DNA of 6,294 nucleotides from contig JBBRVJ010000206.1 of NCBI GenBank assembly GCA_038246975.1, positions 1 to 6,294 on the forward strand, read 5' to 3'. Below are positions 5,774-6,294 of the stretch, one piece after another. This DNA comes from JAIYDJ01 sp038246975. GTDB taxonomy: Bacteria; Pseudomonadota; Alphaproteobacteria; Rhodobacterales; Rhodobacteraceae. A program made the translations under genes and the position numbers. Position 1 is the stretch's first letter, and every line of letters begins with the position of its first letter. Below the pieces are notes generated by a model. The model ran no database searches. It was not told the DNA's origin and was given only the letters and a program-made list of their open reading frames with translations.

Positions 5774-6294
5774 CTCCCAGCCGCCCCGCCGCCTCCAGCA
5801 AGGCCGCCAGAACCGGAGTCTGCGGGTCGCGCCGCGCCGCGATCAGCCCGATCAGATGCTCTGCCTCTGGCTCGACAATCGGAATCGACACCAGCCGCCC
5901 TTGGGCGAACATCGCGGCCAGCCGCATCGGCACCACAGATGCCCAGGTGCCGGTCAACACATGCGCAATCAGCGCAATTGCCGAGTTGCTTTCGACCATC
6001 GCGCTGACCTGCACCCCCGCCGTCGCCAGATGCTGATTGACAATGCGGCGATTCTGCATGTCGGCGGTCAGCAGGCACAGCGGTTCGGCGGCCACCTCTG
6101 CCCATGTCACGCGCGCCCGCCCCGCCAGCGCCGTCCCCGGCGCGCAAAGCAAGCGGTAGAACTCGGTGTACAGCGGCACCTGCGTGACCCGCCCCAGCGG
6201 TTCGTTGTCCAGATAGGTGATCCCTGCGTCCAGTTCCAGCGTGTCGATCCCGGCCAGAATCTCGGCACTGGTGCGCGAAAGCACGGTGACCCGC
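5766..6294 (-). CDS. LysR-type transcriptional regulator, C-terminal effector domain (5' end outside window)
   Basis: The last 176 codons of a LysR-family regulator. The helix-turn-helix DNA-binding half, which should occupy roughly the first 90 residues of a protein of about 300, is outside the window. The visible part is the periplasmic-binding-protein-like effector domain. It opens R-V-T-V-L-S-R-T-S-A-E-I-L-A-G-I, followed by T-L-E-L-D-A-G-I-T-Y-L-D, the typical LysR segment preceding the inter-lobe region; later comes A-L-I-A-H-V-L-T-G-T-W-A-S-V-V-P. A GTG at 6284 could be taken for a start, but the LysR similarity and open frame continue upstream, so it is an internal valine. The stop is TAG at 5768-5766, inside a palindrome. 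It is on the same strand as fdsG, 84 bp upstream, with no clear terminator between. Context suggests a formate-responsive activator of the fds operon (FdsR-like), but the effector cannot be read from the sequence. Confidence 0.9.
   Translation of the reverse strand, partial: RVTVLSRTSAEILAGIDTLELDAGITYLDNEPLGRVTQVPLYTEFYRLLCAPGTALAGRARVTWAEVAAEPLCLLTADMQNRRIVNQHLATAGVQVSAMVESNSAIALIAHVLTGTWASVVPMRLAAMFAQGRLVSIPIVEPEAEHLIGLIAARRDPQTPVLAALLEAAGRLGVR

Noticed and set aside
5766..6284. The LysR-type gene as a complete 172-residue protein starting at GTG 6284.
   Set aside because: The frame stays open to the window edge with LysR-like residues before it (R-V-T), and a 172-residue product would lack the DNA-binding domain. 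It is a full gene cut by the window, not a short one.
1..6294. tRNA or rRNA genes, CRISPR arrays, insertion sequences, phage or toxin-antitoxin modules.
   Set aside because: Overlapping coding sequence fills all but 84 bp of the window. The only notable repeat is the palindrome at 5751-5773, and no mobile-element proteins or target duplications are seen.

Overview
The window carries one co-directional, minus-strand gene block: the operon for a soluble, NAD+-dependent, molybdenum-containing formate dehydrogenase (FDH) of the Rhodobacter capsulatus FdsGBACD type. The 3' part of a LysR-type regulator gene lies immediately upstream of it. High GC content, G/C-ending codons, gene order and protein features point to an alphaproteobacterium, most likely of the Rhodobacterales (Paracoccaceae/Rhodobacteraceae). 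The FdsA protein is 958 residues long, and its active-site residues (Cys386, His387, Arg587) fall at the numbers I recall for R. capsulatus FdsA. This favours a close relative, but no species can be named.

Layout, in the direction of transcription (right to left): a LysR-type regulator, C-terminal part only (6294 to 5766); an 84-bp intergenic region (5765 to 5682) with a strong palindrome that also covers the regulator's stop codon, a weak candidate promoter and the fdsG ribosome binding site; fdsG (5681-5211); fdsB (5214-3688); fdsA (3691-815); fdhD/fdsC (815-18); and the first nine codons of fdsD (28-1), cut by the window edge. Every junction from fdsG to fdsD overlaps, by 4, 4, 1 and 11 nt, so the five genes form one tightly coupled unit. 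There is no gene-free stretch longer than 84 bp and no credible plus-strand gene.

How the parts work together: FdsA oxidises formate to CO2 at a bis-MGD molybdenum centre and passes electrons along its iron-sulfur clusters to FdsB. FdsB holds FMN and reduces NAD+, and FdsG carries one further [2Fe-2S] cluster. FdhD (FdsC) is the sulfur-transfer and cofactor chaperone that activates FdsA, and FdsD is a small subunit needed for the active complex. Enzymes of this class can also run in reverse and reduce CO2.

I do not see a new biological system here; this is a well-known operon with intact catalytic residues. The observation most worth following up is a perfect 10-bp inverted repeat (3-bp spacer) containing a LysR-type ATAG-N7-CTAT / T-N11-A box. 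It overlaps the regulator's own stop codon and sits about where a LysR activator site upstream of an fdsG promoter would be expected.
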